Of a stretch of 64,000 nt of DNA, positions 1 through 8,896 are shown one piece after another. Below the pieces are notes generated by a model. It was not told the origin of the DNA. It saw nothing but the letters and a program-made list of their open reading frames with translations, and did no database searches. Positions within the stretch are counted from its first letter, which is position 1, and each line of letters starts with the position of its first letter. The stretch covers positions 1 to 64,000 of the forward strand of contig JBEKUJ010000010.1 of NCBI GenBank assembly GCA_049515135.1, given 5' to 3'. A program made the translations under genes and the position numbers. Source of the stretch: Fen-1364 sp049515135 (lineage in GTDB: Bacteria; Spirochaetota; Spirochaetia; SZUA-6; Fen-1364).

Positions 1-2
1 TG

Positions 3-104
3 TCTGGTGAGTTATACCGCTGGATTGATCCGAGGCTCTATGAGAAGAAGCTCGGAGACTACGCGAAGGAAATCAAGAAAGGGGGAAACCAGGAGGCGGC
101 TTGA
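3..104 (+). CDS. 3'-terminal fragment of an unrecognised gene
   Basis: An open frame enters from the left edge and ends at TGA 102-104, giving 33 residues (SGELYRWIDPRLYEKKLGDY followed by a lysine-rich tail ending NQEAA). The preceding part of the gene lies outside the window, so start and length are unknown. The frame is supported by spirochaete-like codon use and by the convergent neighbour starting only after a repeat. I do not recognise the family from this tail and assign no function. Confidence 0.5.
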   Translation, partial: SGELYRWIDPRLYEKKLGDYAKEIKKGGNQEAA

Positions 105-120
105 CGCGCATCATAGTAGC

Positions 121-184
121 CCGTAGGGCGATGGCACGTCTGACGCGGATCGACACGTCTACCGGAAATCGCGCTTCGGCGATC
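121..184 (+). repeat. Dispersed intergenic repeat, copy 1 (between convergent genes)
   Basis: This 64-bp stretch matches the reverse complement of 27332-27395. A 17-base identical block (123-139) is followed by a variable middle. Then come ACAC, TCTACCGG and ATCGCGCTTCG, which are also shared. GTAG at 123-126 can pair with CTAC at 159-162, and ATCGC/GCGAT at 168-183 forms a small hairpin. Both copies lie between the 3' ends of two convergent genes, which suggests a structured 3'-end or bidirectional terminator element. Confidence 0.7.
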
Positions 185-188
185 CGGC

Positions 189-644
189 CTAGATGCAGAA
201 GTCCTGGCCTGATCCAAGCCTGGCGAAGTATTTCTTTCCGTTCTTGTCCATGATGTCTTTCAGCGTGACGCTGGACAGGTAGTCTTCCATTGTTTTCTGC
301 AAACCTGTCCAGATCTCGTGCGCCGGGCATGGCTCAGGACGATCACACAAGGTCTTTCTGCGCAGCGTACAAGGTGTGATTCCGTGGGTTTCGCCGACCG
401 CGGCCAGGATATTTGAAACCGAGATCTCCGCCGGCTTCTTGTTGAGCACAAAGCCGCCCCCCGGACCCCTGATGGAGCGGATCAGGCCCGCCTTCTTCAG
501 CTTGAAAAAGATCTGCTCCAGGAACTCGGAAGACACCTTCTCCTCTGTTGCAATGGAGCTGATGGATATCGGACGGTTGTGGTGCGCCATTGCAAGGTTG
601 ATGACCGCCCGAAGGCCATACCGCCCTTTTGTCGTGATCCTCAT
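189..644 (-). CDS. Rrf2/IscR-family transcriptional regulator
   Basis: This 151-residue protein has the Rrf2 layout. An N-terminal winged helix (MRITTKGRYGLRAVINLA, residues 1-18, continuing through the GPGGGF wing at 60-65) is followed by a dimerisation helix. Cysteines at 92, 100 and 106, with H109 just after, sit where IscR-type members bind an [Fe-S] cluster. The spacing C-x7-C-x5-C differs slightly from IscR of E. coli. Such proteins sense Fe-S status, redox or NO and repress nearby genes. It is divergent from dsbD with only 40 bases between, so it may control that redox gene and itself. The family call is firm; the ligand is inferred. Confidence 0.9.
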   Translation of the reverse strand: MRITTKGRYGLRAVINLAMAHHNRPISISSIATEEKVSSEFLEQIFFKLKKAGLIRSIRGPGGGFVLNKKPAEISVSNILAAVGETHGITPCTLRRKTLCDRPEPCPAHEIWTGLQKTMEDYLSSVTLKDIMDKNGKKYFARLGSGQDFCI

Positions 645-696
645 CTGTAATAAGCCTTATCGTGATTATATTATTATTATTGTAATGATTTATCAA
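645..696. promoter_or_regulatory. AT-rich divergent promoter region between the Rrf2 gene and dsbD
   Basis: The 40-base gap and the first codons of dsbD are very AT-rich in an otherwise GC-rich window. On the minus strand a perfect TATAAT lies at 670-665, with TTGATA at 696-691. The spacer is 20 bases, longer than ideal; TAATAT at 673-668 would give 17. TATTAT runs on the plus strand end 10-15 bases before the dsbD ATG and no Shine-Dalgarno is visible there, so the dsbD leader must be very short. The region is a natural place for the Rrf2 operator. Confidence 0.4.
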
Positions 697-2775
697 CTAG
701 CCTCGGCCTGGAAGCCTGTCTTTTTCCTTTTCCTCTCCGTCCTGCTCTTTCCGACCGCCGCGCGAGCGGAGTCTCCCGTCCCGGGGGCCGTTACCGTGCA
801 ATTGGTGGCCGAAGACACGTCTATCCGGCCGGGAACGCCATTTCTTGTTGCCGTGCATTTCAGAATGGATCCTGAGTGGCACATTTACTGGAAAAACCCG
901 GGGGACACGGGCCTTCCCACCATCGTGTCCCTGGACCTTCCGAAGGGTTTCATTGCAAGTGACATCCTGTGGCCTGTCCCCCGGAGATTCATCTCTCAGG
1001 GACTTGCGTCCTATGGATACGAGGGAGAGACCTCGCTCCTGGCGCGGGTAGTCCCGCCCCCTGATCTGAGGCCCGGCCCGGTGACAATCCGGGCGCACGC
1101 AAGCTGGCTCGCGTGCAGAATCGAATGCACGCCCGGCAAGGCCGACATCTCCCTTTCTCTGCCTGCGAGTTCGGGGGCTCCAGAGGCCGACAAGCGCTGG
1201 GAAGCGCTTTTCCAGGCTGCCGGCGCCATGATTCCTGCTCCCGTCCCGGGCGTGTCCCTCAGCTCGAGCAAGAGCAAGGACAGGCTGTCTGTCACTGCGG
1301 ATGGTCTTTCCGTTGGCTCAAAATCAACGGTCTATTTCGTTCCTTCGAGTCCTGGCGTGCTTGCCGAGGGAGCCCCGCAGAGCGTTCACACCAGCGCCTC
1401 ATCCGTGTCGATAGACATGCGGCTCGCAAAGCAGGCCAGCGTCCAGAGGGTTCAAGGCGTGCTTGTCGTGCAGGACCAGCCAGGGGCGCGCGGGATCGAC
1501 GTGGACACGGCGCCTGCCGACGCAGAGTCCGCGTCAGCTGGTCCGGCTGGCCCCACCAGGCTCGGCTTTCTGGTCGCACTTGCGCTGGCGTTCATCGGCG
1601 GGCTCATCCTGAACCTCATGCCCTGCGTGCTTCCCGTGGTGTCTCTGAAGGTCCTGTCCTTTGTCCGCAATTCGCATGAGGGAAGGGGAGGCGCTCTGCG
1701 GCACGGGATGTTGTTCGGCGCAGGAGTGCTGGTTTCTTTCTGGGTGATAGCCGGCATCCTCATTGCGTTGCGCGCCGGCGGACAGCTCATTGGCTGGGGT
1801 TTCCAGTTCCAGAGCCCCGCCGTGGTTTCCGTCACTGCTTCCCTTTTCTTCCTCATCGCGTTGAACCTGCTCGATGTATTCGAGCTTCGCTTCCCGGTCC
1901 GCCTGCCGGCCGCGCCCGGCGCCGGGACGGGGTCGTTCCTGAACGGCCTGCTTGCCGCCGCAGTTGCCACCCCATGCACCGCTCCATTCATGGGCGGAGC
2001 GCTTGGCTATGCCCTGACGCAGCCGCCGGCTGTGGGCTTCGGCGTGTTCACCGCGCTCGCGCTGGGGCTGGCCGTCCCATACGTTGTTCTGTCGGCTCTG
2101 CCTGGTCTCGTCTCACGCATACCCCGGCCCGGGCCGTGGATGGTGACGTTGCGCCAGATACTCGCGTTCCCCATGCTCGGGGCGGTCATCTGGATGATGT
2201 ATGTGCTTGAAACGCTGGCCGGACTTCCTGCTCTGATGACACTCCTTTCCGCGCTCCTGCTGGCCGGGTTCGGGGCATGGGTCTACGGCCGCTGGGGCGG
2301 GCTGAACCGCAGCATTCGCTCCCGCGTGATTTCGGCTTGCCTCGCCGTCATCCTGGTGGCCGGGGCAACCGCCTTTTCCGCGGTCCGAGCGGCGAACGCG
2401 CAGGGATCGGCCGCTGATCCCGCCCTGCCGGCATCCTGGGAAAGCTGGACTCCCCAGCGAGTTGCGCAACTGCAGGCTGAAGGCACGCCCGTCTTCGTTG
2501 ACTTCACCGCCAGGTGGTGCCTCACGTGCCAGGTGAACGAGAGAGTCGCTCTTCAAAACCCCGTGGTGGAGAGGGCCTTCCTGCAGGCAGGAGTGGCAAC
2601 GCTGCGGGCTGACTGGACGGACCGCAGCGACGCCATCGCCCGGGCGCTTTCAGGCTTCGGCAGGGCCGGAGTGCCGGTGTATGCGCTCTACCCCGCAGGC
2701 GCGGCGTCGCCCGTTCTTCTTCCCGAGCTGTTGACGCCCGGCGTTGTCCTGGAGGCGTTGCAGAGGATGCGCTGA
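685..2775 (+). CDS. dsbD: Thiol:disulfide interchange protein, DsbD family
   Basis: This inner-membrane protein carries electrons from cytoplasmic thioredoxin to periplasmic thiol proteins. Of 696 residues, 1-27 form a signal peptide. An N-terminal DsbD-alpha-like periplasmic domain follows (W-K-NPGDTG motif; CRIEC pair). Next is an eight-helix CcdA-like membrane domain with the paired cysteines in NLMPCVLPVV and ATPCTAPFMG. The C-terminal thioredoxin domain carries W611-C-L-T-C615. ATG 685 is chosen because it opens directly on the signal peptide. The same frame is open further upstream, but that would run antisense through the Rrf2 gene. No ribosome binding site precedes the ATG. All six expected redox cysteines are visible. 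Confidence 0.9.
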   Translation: MIYQLASAWKPVFFLFLSVLLFPTAARAESPVPGAVTVQLVAEDTSIRPGTPFLVAVHFRMDPEWHIYWKNPGDTGLPTIVSLDLPKGFIASDILWPVPRRFISQGLASYGYEGETSLLARVVPPPDLRPGPVTIRAHASWLACRIECTPGKADISLSLPASSGAPEADKRWEALFQAAGAMIPAPVPGVSLSSSKSKDRLSVTADGLSVGSKSTVYFVPSSPGVLAEGAPQSVHTSASSVSIDMRLAKQASVQRVQGVLVVQDQPGARGIDVDTAPADAESASAGPAGPTRLGFLVALALAFIGGLILNLMPCVLPVVSLKVLSFVRNSHEGRGGALRHGMLFGAGVLVSFWVIAGILIALRAGGQLIGWGFQFQSPAVVSVTASLFFLIALNLLDVFELRFPVRLPAAPGAGTGSFLNGLLAAAVATPCTAPFMGGALGYALTQPPAVGFGVFTALALGLAVPYVVLSALPGLVSRIPRPGPWMVTLRQILAFPMLGAVIWMMYVLETLAGLPALMTLLSALLLAGFGAWVYGRWGGLNRSIRSRVISACLAVILVAGATAFSAVRAANAQGSAADPALPASWESWTPQRVAQLQAEGTPVFVDFTARWCLTCQVNERVALQNPVVERAFLQAGVATLRADWTDRSDAIARALSGFGRAGVPVYALYPAGAASPVLLPELLTPGVVLEALQRMR

Positions 2776-2809
2776 GACCACGCGACCCGTCCCTTCCGGA
2801 CCGCGCTCG

Positions 2810-2838
2810 TTGACCCCCCGGTGCGGCGTCACTATAAT
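2810..2838 (+). promoter_or_regulatory. Sigma-70-type promoter for the gltX operon
   Basis: TTGACC (2810-2815) and a perfect TATAAT (2833-2838) are separated by exactly 17 bases. Predicted transcription start is near 2845, giving a leader of about 28 bases that contains the GGAGGA ribosome binding site at 2860-2865 before the GTG start at 2873. Confidence 0.75.
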
Positions 2839-2872
2839 GCGTCCATCGATTTTCCTTTTGGAGGATTCCCGA

Positions 2873-4333
2873 GTGAGTGTCAGAGTCCGCTATGCGCCGT
2901 CTCCGACGGGTTTCCAGCACATTGGAGGCGTCCGCACGGCGCTGTACAACTACCTTTTCGCCCGGTCGCAGGGGGGGACGTTCATCCTTCGCATCGAGGA
3001 TACGGACAGGGAGAGGTATGTCGAAGAAGCGCTGAAGGATGTTTATGACACATTCGAATGGCTCGGGTTCCATTGGGATGAGGGACCGGATGTCGGCGGG
3101 CCCCGGGGTCCGTACTTCCAGTCGCAGAGACTGGAGATCTACGCTTCGCGCGCGGCGGAGCTTCTTGAGAAAGGCCATGCCTACAGGTGCTACTGCACGC
3201 CGGAGCGCCTTTCGAAGCTGCGGGAGCAGCAGGCTGCGGCGAAATCCGGTCAGGGCTACGACCGGCACTGCCGAAACCTGAACGAGGCAGAGCGTCAAAA
3301 GGCCGAAGCCTCCGGCGCAGCTTCGGTCATCAGGCTCAAGGTTCCTCTGGAGGGAACCACCGCTTTCACGGATGCGCTCCTGGGCGGCATTTCCGTGGAG
3401 AACGCCGACATCAACCCCGACCCTGTGCTCATCAAGTCGGACGGTTTCCCCACGTATCACATGGCAAACGTCGTTGATGATCACCTCATGGAGATCACCC
3501 ACATCATGCGCGCGCAGGAATGGCTCCCGTCAGCCCCGCTGCACATGATCCTCTATCGGGCTTTCGGCTGGGAACCGCCCCGGCTCTGCCATCTTCCCAT
3601 GGTCATGGGAAAAGACGGCCAGAAGCTCTCCAAGCGCCACGGCGCCACCAATGTCAGGGAGTTCCGGCGCCAGGGGTACCTTCCCGAGGCGCTCCTCAAT
3701 TACATCGCCCTGGTGGGATGGTCGTATGACGACTCGCGTGAGTTCTTCAGTCTTGGAGAGCTGGAAAGGCTGTTCAGCATGGAGAAGATCAACAAGTCTC
3801 CGGCTGTTTTCGACTACCAGAAGCTCGAGTGGTTCAACGGCAGCTATATACGGAAGAAGACGCCGGATGAGCTTGCCTGCCTGATCGAGCCGGTGCTCAG
3901 TGAGGCAGGGCTCACCGCTGACCCGGAGCTTCTGCGAAAGATCGGGCCGCTCATCCAGGAGCGGGTAAAGCTGCTCTCCGAGGTCCCGGAAATGGTCAGA
4001 TTCCTGTTTGAGGACCCGGCTCCGCCGTCCCCTGAGGCGCTGATCCCGAAGAAGACGGATCCTGCCCGGGCGCTGGATGCCTTGAAAAAGGCCGATGCCC
4101 TTCTTGGCCAGTTGTCAGACCTCGGGGAGGAGGCGGAGACGAGGTTCCGCGCTCTTGCCGAAGAGCTGGGCATGAAGCTGGGAGACCTGCTCATGCCGGT
4201 CCGCATCGCAGTCACAGGCGCCAAGGTTTCCCCCCCGCTGTTTGGGAGCATCGCAGCTATGGGAGTGGAGCGGGCCCGGGCCCGAATTGCAAGGGCAGCC
4301 TCTATTCTCGCAGAACATGCCGGAAGGAGTTGA
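2873..4333 (+). CDS. gltX: Glutamate--tRNA ligase
   Basis: It charges tRNA-Glu (and tRNA-Gln in organisms that use the amidotransferase route) with glutamate. The 486-residue length is typical of bacterial class I GluRS. The HIGH motif reads HIGG at residues 16-19 inside APSPTGFQHIGGVRTALYNY. The KMSKS motif reads KLSKR at 251-255, the usual GluRS form. The GTG start at 2873 is picked because GGAGGA lies seven bases upstream and the class I motif begins immediately. It is first in a run with glyQS and tyrS, an aminoacylation operon. Confidence 0.95.
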   Translation: MSVRVRYAPSPTGFQHIGGVRTALYNYLFARSQGGTFILRIEDTDRERYVEEALKDVYDTFEWLGFHWDEGPDVGGPRGPYFQSQRLEIYASRAAELLEKGHAYRCYCTPERLSKLREQQAAAKSGQGYDRHCRNLNEAERQKAEASGAASVIRLKVPLEGTTAFTDALLGGISVENADINPDPVLIKSDGFPTYHMANVVDDHLMEITHIMRAQEWLPSAPLHMILYRAFGWEPPRLCHLPMVMGKDGQKLSKRHGATNVREFRRQGYLPEALLNYIALVGWSYDDSREFFSLGELERLFSMEKINKSPAVFDYQKLEWFNGSYIRKKTPDELACLIEPVLSEAGLTADPELLRKIGPLIQERVKLLSEVPEMVRFLFEDPAPPSPEALIPKKTDPARALDALKKADALLGQLSDLGEEAETRFRALAEELGMKLGDLLMPVRIAVTGAKVSPPLFGSIAAMGVERARARIARAASILAEHAGRS

Positions 4334-5722
4334 ATGATGGCGGAAAAGTCGGAAGTCCGCGCCGAAACAGTCACCATGGATACCCTGGTCTCCCTCACCA
4401 AGCGCAGGGGGTTCATCTTCCCGTCCAGCGAGATCTACGGGGGGCTTGCCTCCGCGTGGGACTACGGCCCCATGGGAGTGGAGCTGAAGAAACGCATCCA
4501 GGAGTTCTGGTGGAGGGAGATGACCCAGCTTAACGACAATATCGTCGGGCTGGATGCCGCCATCATGATGCATCCCCGGGTCTGGGAAGCCTCCGGTCAC
4601 GTGGAGAACTTCACCGACCCGCTCATCGACTGCAAGAACTGCAAGCACCGGTTCCGGGCCGACCAGATACCGGAAGAGAATATAAAGGCGCACACGTGCC
4701 CCGACTGCGGTGCCAACCAGCTCACCGAGGCGCGCAAGTTCAACCTCATGTTCACGACGCACATGGGCCCGGTGGAGGACGAGGGAGGGCTGATCTATCT
4801 CCGGCCCGAAACTGCGCAGGGAATCTACGTCAATTTCAAGAACGTGCTCCAGACCGGGCGCGTAAAGATCCCCTTCGGCATTGCCCAGGTGGGCAAGGCT
4901 TTCCGCAACGAGATCACGACCAAGAACTTCATCTTCCGAACCTGCGAGTTCGAGCAGATGGAGATGCAGTTCTTCATCCATCCCTCGGAGGACGTGAAGT
5001 GGTTCGAGCACTGGAAGGAAAAGAGGCTGCAGTACTACATCGACCTGGGCATCAGGCCGGAGAAGCTGCGCTTCCACCAGCACGGGCCCGACGAGCTTGC
5101 CCATTATGCCAAGCTGGCCTTTGACATCCAGTACGAGTTTCCCTTCGGGTGGAAGGAGCTGGAAGGCATCCATAACCGCACGGACTATGACCTGAAGCGC
5201 CATACGGAGTACTCGGGAAAGGACCTGTCCTACCTGGACGAGCAGAGCCATGAGCGCTACATCCCCTACATCATCGAGACATCAGCCGGCCTTACCCGCA
5301 CGGTGCTGGTGGTCCTGGCTGACGCATACGACGAGGAAATGGTCGAAGGGGAGAAGCGCGTGGTCCTGCGCTTCCATCCGCGCATCGCCCCCACCACAGT
5401 CGGCGTTTTCCCCCTTGTGAAAAAGGACGGGCTCTCGGAGATCGCTCGCAAGCTTTCCGACGAGCTGTGCGAGGAGTTCCGCACCTTCTACGATGAGAGC
5501 GGCGCAATCGGCAGGCGCTACCGGCGGCAGGACGAGGTGGGGACGCCGTTCTGCGTGACAGTGGATTACCAGACAAAGGACGACCAGACAGTCACCATCA
5601 GGTCCAGGGACTCCATGGAGCAGATCCGCGTACAGATGGCTGAGATCGCCCCGACCATCCGCAAGGCCATCAAGGATTACAAGCGGGTTCCCGGCGGGGC
5701 CAGCGGAGGGACGCAGGGGTGA
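4334..5722 (+). CDS. glyQS: Glycine--tRNA ligase, single-chain dimeric type
   Basis: A class II synthetase of 462 residues joins glycine to tRNA-Gly. It is the homodimeric type shared with eukaryotes, not the alpha2-beta2 form. Visible features are FIFPSSEIYGG near the N-terminus, the motif 2 region around KAFRNEITTKNFIFRTCEFEQ (split here only for naming), and the motif 3 ETSAGLTRT arginine. A C-terminal anticodon domain begins near PRIAPTTVGVFPL. Cysteine pairs in CKNCKH and CPDCG may bind zinc. ATG 4334 touches the gltX stop. The in-frame ATG at 4337 has better spacing (7 bases) from AAGGAG at 4324-4329 and may be the true start. Confidence 0.95.
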   Translation: MMAEKSEVRAETVTMDTLVSLTKRRGFIFPSSEIYGGLASAWDYGPMGVELKKRIQEFWWREMTQLNDNIVGLDAAIMMHPRVWEASGHVENFTDPLIDCKNCKHRFRADQIPEENIKAHTCPDCGANQLTEARKFNLMFTTHMGPVEDEGGLIYLRPETAQGIYVNFKNVLQTGRVKIPFGIAQVGKAFRNEITTKNFIFRTCEFEQMEMQFFIHPSEDVKWFEHWKEKRLQYYIDLGIRPEKLRFHQHGPDELAHYAKLAFDIQYEFPFGWKELEGIHNRTDYDLKRHTEYSGKDLSYLDEQSHERYIPYIIETSAGLTRTVLVVLADAYDEEMVEGEKRVVLRFHPRIAPTTVGVFPLVKKDGLSEIARKLSDELCEEFRTFYDESGAIGRRYRRQDEVGTPFCVTVDYQTKDDQTVTIRSRDSMEQIRVQMAEIAPTIRKAIKDYKRVPGGASGGTQG

Positions 5723-6951
5723 GCGGCGTCTTCGACACCCTCAAGGAAAGGGGATTCGTCAGTCAGTGCTCCAACGAGGAAGGTCTGCGGAAGCTCCTTG
5801 ACTCGGAGCAGGTGACGTTCTACATCGGGTTCGACGCCACGGCAGCCAGCCTTCACGCAGGCTCACTGCAGCAGCTCATGGCGATGGCCCACCTGCAGCG
5901 CGCGGGCCACCGGCCCATCGCGCTGATCGGCGGGGGAACGACGCGCATTGGCGACCCGACAGGCAGAACGGAGATGCGGCGGATCCTCCCGGTGGAGACT
6001 ATCACGGCCAACAGCGAGCGCTTCCGCAAGCAGATCTCCCGGTTTCTCGACTTCAGCCAGGACAAGGCGCTGATGCTGGACAATGCGGAGTGGCTTGTTC
6101 CTCTGAACTACATAGAGTTTCTCCGCGACATCGGCGTGCACTTTTCCGTCAACCGGATGCTCTCCTTCGAGACCTACAAGATGCGCCTGGAGACAGGCCT
6201 TTCCTTCATCGAGTTCAACTACCAGCTCCTTCAGTCGTACGATTTCCTTGTCCTCTGCCGGCGTTATGACTGCCGGCTGCAGATGGGCGGGGACGACCAG
6301 TGGGGCAACATCGTCGCCGGCATGGACCTCATCCGCCGCATCGAGGGGATCGAGGCATTCGCGCTCACCTCTCCCCTGGTGACGCGGTCGGACGGGAAGA
6401 AGATGGGGAAATCAGAGGGGGGCGCCTTGTTCCTGGATCCGGAAATGGTGAGCCCCTACGAGTTCTACCAGTTCTGGGTGAACATACCGGATGCCGACGT
6501 CGAGCAGTTTCTCCTTCGCTTCACGTTCCTGCCGGTCTCTGAAATCAGGAAGATGTGCGCCGTCAAGGACCGGAGCATCAACGACGCCAAACGGAGGCTG
6601 GCGTTCGAGATCACTTCTCTGGTGCACGGGAGGGCGGCTGCGGATGAGGCCGCCGAGGCGTCGCGCGCGGCTTTTGAGACCTCGGATGGGGCTGACCTGT
6701 CCGGGGTGCCTTCATTCTCTCTGCCGCTGGCGGAGATTGAAAAAGGGATCCCGGTTGTCGATCTTTTTGTTCGCTCGGGATTGTGCGCCACAAAGAGTGA
6801 CGCCCGCCGGCTGGTCTCCCAGGGCGGAGCGTACGTGAACAGGAAGAATGTGACCGACATCAACGCCGTTGTGTCCGCAGAGGCGGCGGAGGACGGCGCC
6901 ATTCTCCTGCGGGCGGGCAAGAAAAGGTATTTCCGCATCATCCTGAGCTGA
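5719..6951 (+). CDS. tyrS: Tyrosine--tRNA ligase
   Basis: This class I synthetase of 410 residues charges tRNA-Tyr. The HIGH-equivalent is HAGS in ATAASLHAGSLQQL. The KMSKS-equivalent is KMGKS at 228-232. An S4 RNA-binding domain follows at the C-terminus (LFVRSGLCATKSDARRLV). The bacterial TyrRS signature MGGDDQWGN is present. The GTG start overlaps the glyQS stop in a GTGA junction, implying translational coupling. With gltX and glyQS it forms a three-synthetase operon. Confidence 0.95.
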   Translation: MSGVFDTLKERGFVSQCSNEEGLRKLLDSEQVTFYIGFDATAASLHAGSLQQLMAMAHLQRAGHRPIALIGGGTTRIGDPTGRTEMRRILPVETITANSERFRKQISRFLDFSQDKALMLDNAEWLVPLNYIEFLRDIGVHFSVNRMLSFETYKMRLETGLSFIEFNYQLLQSYDFLVLCRRYDCRLQMGGDDQWGNIVAGMDLIRRIEGIEAFALTSPLVTRSDGKKMGKSEGGALFLDPEMVSPYEFYQFWVNIPDADVEQFLLRFTFLPVSEIRKMCAVKDRSINDAKRRLAFEITSLVHGRAAADEAAEASRAAFETSDGADLSGVPSFSLPLAEIEKGIPVVDLFVRSGLCATKSDARRLVSQGGAYVNRKNVTDINAVVSAEAAEDGAILLRAGKKRYFRIILS

Positions 6952-6961
6952 AGACATCGAA

Positions 6962-8896
6962 ATGTCGACGGCCGAATACCTGTACGCTTTTCTTCTCCTC
7001 CTCCACGTCCTCACCGCCGTGGCAGCTGTCGTGTCGCTGCGACGCAGCCCCGTCCAGGGATCATCCTTCCTCCTGCTTCGCGCCCCGGAGCTGTTGTTCG
7101 CTCTGACGAGCGTCCTTTTCCTGTTTTCGTACATCTACGCGACCAATGCGAACATGAGCTACGTCCAGCTCTTCATGGCGACGCACGGCAACCTGCGGCT
7201 GGCGCCCAACACCTCAAAAGAGCGCCTCAGCGCGTATTTGCGCTACCTTCCGCTTCTCGGTGTCGATTTGGCTGCCATGTGGTATTTCAGGTCACGCAGA
7301 TCATCCGCGATCCGCAAGGAAGTTCCTTCCCTCACAACGGTCGAAGCATGGGCACTGCCAGGCGTGGTTGTATCAGGCGTGCTGTCTGCGCTCTCGGCTC
7401 CGTCATTCGTCAGGACCGGGGGCATCCCCGTCCTGGCGTGGGTTTGCCTTGTCCCGCTCCTTGTCGTCCTGGAGAACGTCAGCCTGGCCCAGGGCATCTT
7501 TTATGGGACCCTCGCGGGAATCATCCAGACAATGATCTCGAACTTCTGGCTGGGGACCTTCAACCTCTTGACCCTGCAGTTCGTCACCGTTGTCACGCTG
7601 CTAGAATACGTCCCGTTCATGGCAATTGCCGTTGGCGTTCTGCGCAAGAGCAGGGGAGCAGGCTTTCTTGTCTTTCCCGCTGCCTGGACTGCATTCGACT
7701 GGCTGAGGTCTCAGGGCTTTCTGGGCTACCCGTGGGGCATGCTGGGGGCCTCCCAGTACACTATCATGCCGCTTATCCAGATTGCGTCGCTGGCAGGCGT
7801 CTGGGCGGTCACTTTCGTCGTCACTTTCGCCAACAGCGTGACCGCATGGTATGTCTCGGGCAGGATGAAAGCCCTCCGAAGGGGGAAGGCGCCGTTCATC
7901 GCCCTGGTGGCGCTCCTTGCCGCGGCTTTTGGCTGGGGAACGCTGCGGATCTTGAACCATCCGGCCGCGTCCGGCCCGGACAATCGCACAGTCCGCATAA
8001 CCCTTGTGCAGCAGGATGCAGATCCGCGCAAGGACGACTACCGGGAGACTTTTGAGACCCTGAAGCGATTGACCGCAGAGGCGCTCCCGAGCAAGCCCGA
8101 CCTTGTGGCCTGGTCAGAGACAGCTTTCGTGCCCAACATCCGCAGATGGAGCAAGGAAGATCCCGCGAAGTACGAGCTTGCCGCGCTGGTAAGGGATTTC
8201 CTCGCCTACCAGCGGGGCATTGGAACGTGGCTGGTGACAGGAAACGACGACTATGAGTTGGTCACCCGCGACGGCGGGCAGGAGCGCCTGGACTACAACG
8301 GCGCGGTCCTGTTTTCCCCTGCCGGGGAGAGGCTGGAGACGTATCACAAGATCCACCTGGTGCCTTTTACCGAGTATTTCCCGTTCAAGACGCAGCTTCC
8401 CGGGCTGTACCAGTTCCTGCTGAGCTTTGACGCGTACCTCTGGGAACCGGGAGACCGAAGGGTGGTTTTCCACCACCCTCTGTTCACGTTTTCAACGCCA
8501 ATCTGTTTCGAGGACTCGTTCCCGAACGACGTGCGCCTGTTCGTCGTTGCGGGGGCGCAGGTCATTCTCAACCTGTCCAACGACTACTGGTCGCAGACTG
8601 ACACGGAAGCGATGCAGCACGCCGCCAATGCGGTGTTCCGCGCGGTTGAAAACGGACGGCCGCTGGCCCGGGCCTCGGCCTCGGGCCTGACCTGCGTCGT
8701 GGATACCCTGGGGCGGATCACGACGCGAAGCCCGCTTTACGAGCAGAGCTTCCTGGTTACGGATATCCCCCTTCCCCCTCAGGGCTTCACTCTCTATACG
8801 AGGCTTGGCGACTGGTTTCCCATCGCCATGGCCGCCGTGCTGATCGGTCTGGCGATTGGGGCGATGGCGGGCAGCCCCCGCCATCGCAGGCCGTGA
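6962..8896 (+). CDS. lnt: Apolipoprotein N-acyltransferase, long form (copy 1)
   Basis: It adds the third acyl chain to the N-terminal cysteine of lipoproteins at the inner membrane. At 644 residues it exceeds the usual ~510. An extra N-terminal stretch of about 120 residues with several hydrophobic helices precedes the normal Lnt membrane domain. The nitrilase-like domain carries the catalytic triad E386 (WSETAF), K463 (HKIHLVPFTEYF) and C515 (PICFED). The K-to-C spacing of 52 equals that in E. coli Lnt. It shares motifs with the second copy at 13108. Start ATG 6962 follows tyrS by 10 bases. Function is firm; the role of the extension is unknown. Confidence 0.9.
   Translation: MSTAEYLYAFLLLLHVLTAVAAVVSLRRSPVQGSSFLLLRAPELLFALTSVLFLFSYIYATNANMSYVQLFMATHGNLRLAPNTSKERLSAYLRYLPLLGVDLAAMWYFRSRRSSAIRKEVPSLTTVEAWALPGVVVSGVLSALSAPSFVRTGGIPVLAWVCLVPLLVVLENVSLAQGIFYGTLAGIIQTMISNFWLGTFNLLTLQFVTVVTLLEYVPFMAIAVGVLRKSRGAGFLVFPAAWTAFDWLRSQGFLGYPWGMLGASQYTIMPLIQIASLAGVWAVTFVVTFANSVTAWYVSGRMKALRRGKAPFIALVALLAAAFGWGTLRILNHPAASGPDNRTVRITLVQQDADPRKDDYRETFETLKRLTAEALPSKPDLVAWSETAFVPNIRRWSKEDPAKYELAALVRDFLAYQRGIGTWLVTGNDDYELVTRDGGQERLDYNGAVLFSPAGERLETYHKIHLVPFTEYFPFKTQLPGLYQFLLSFDAYLWEPGDRRVVFHHPLFTFSTPICFEDSFPNDVRLFVVAGAQVILNLSNDYWSQTDTEAMQHAANAVFRAVENGRPLARASASGLTCVVDTLGRITTRSPLYEQSFLVTDIPLPPQGFTLYTRLGDWFPIAMAAVLIGLAIGAMAGSPRHRRP

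Noticed and set aside
685..2775. Upstream start (376) for dsbD giving 799 residues
   Set aside because: The extra 103 codons lie antisense inside the Rrf2 gene and precede a clear signal peptide.
4115..5251. 378-codon minus-strand frame across gltX and glyQS
   Set aside because: Antisense shadow produced by high GC content; the plus-strand synthetase motifs are complete.
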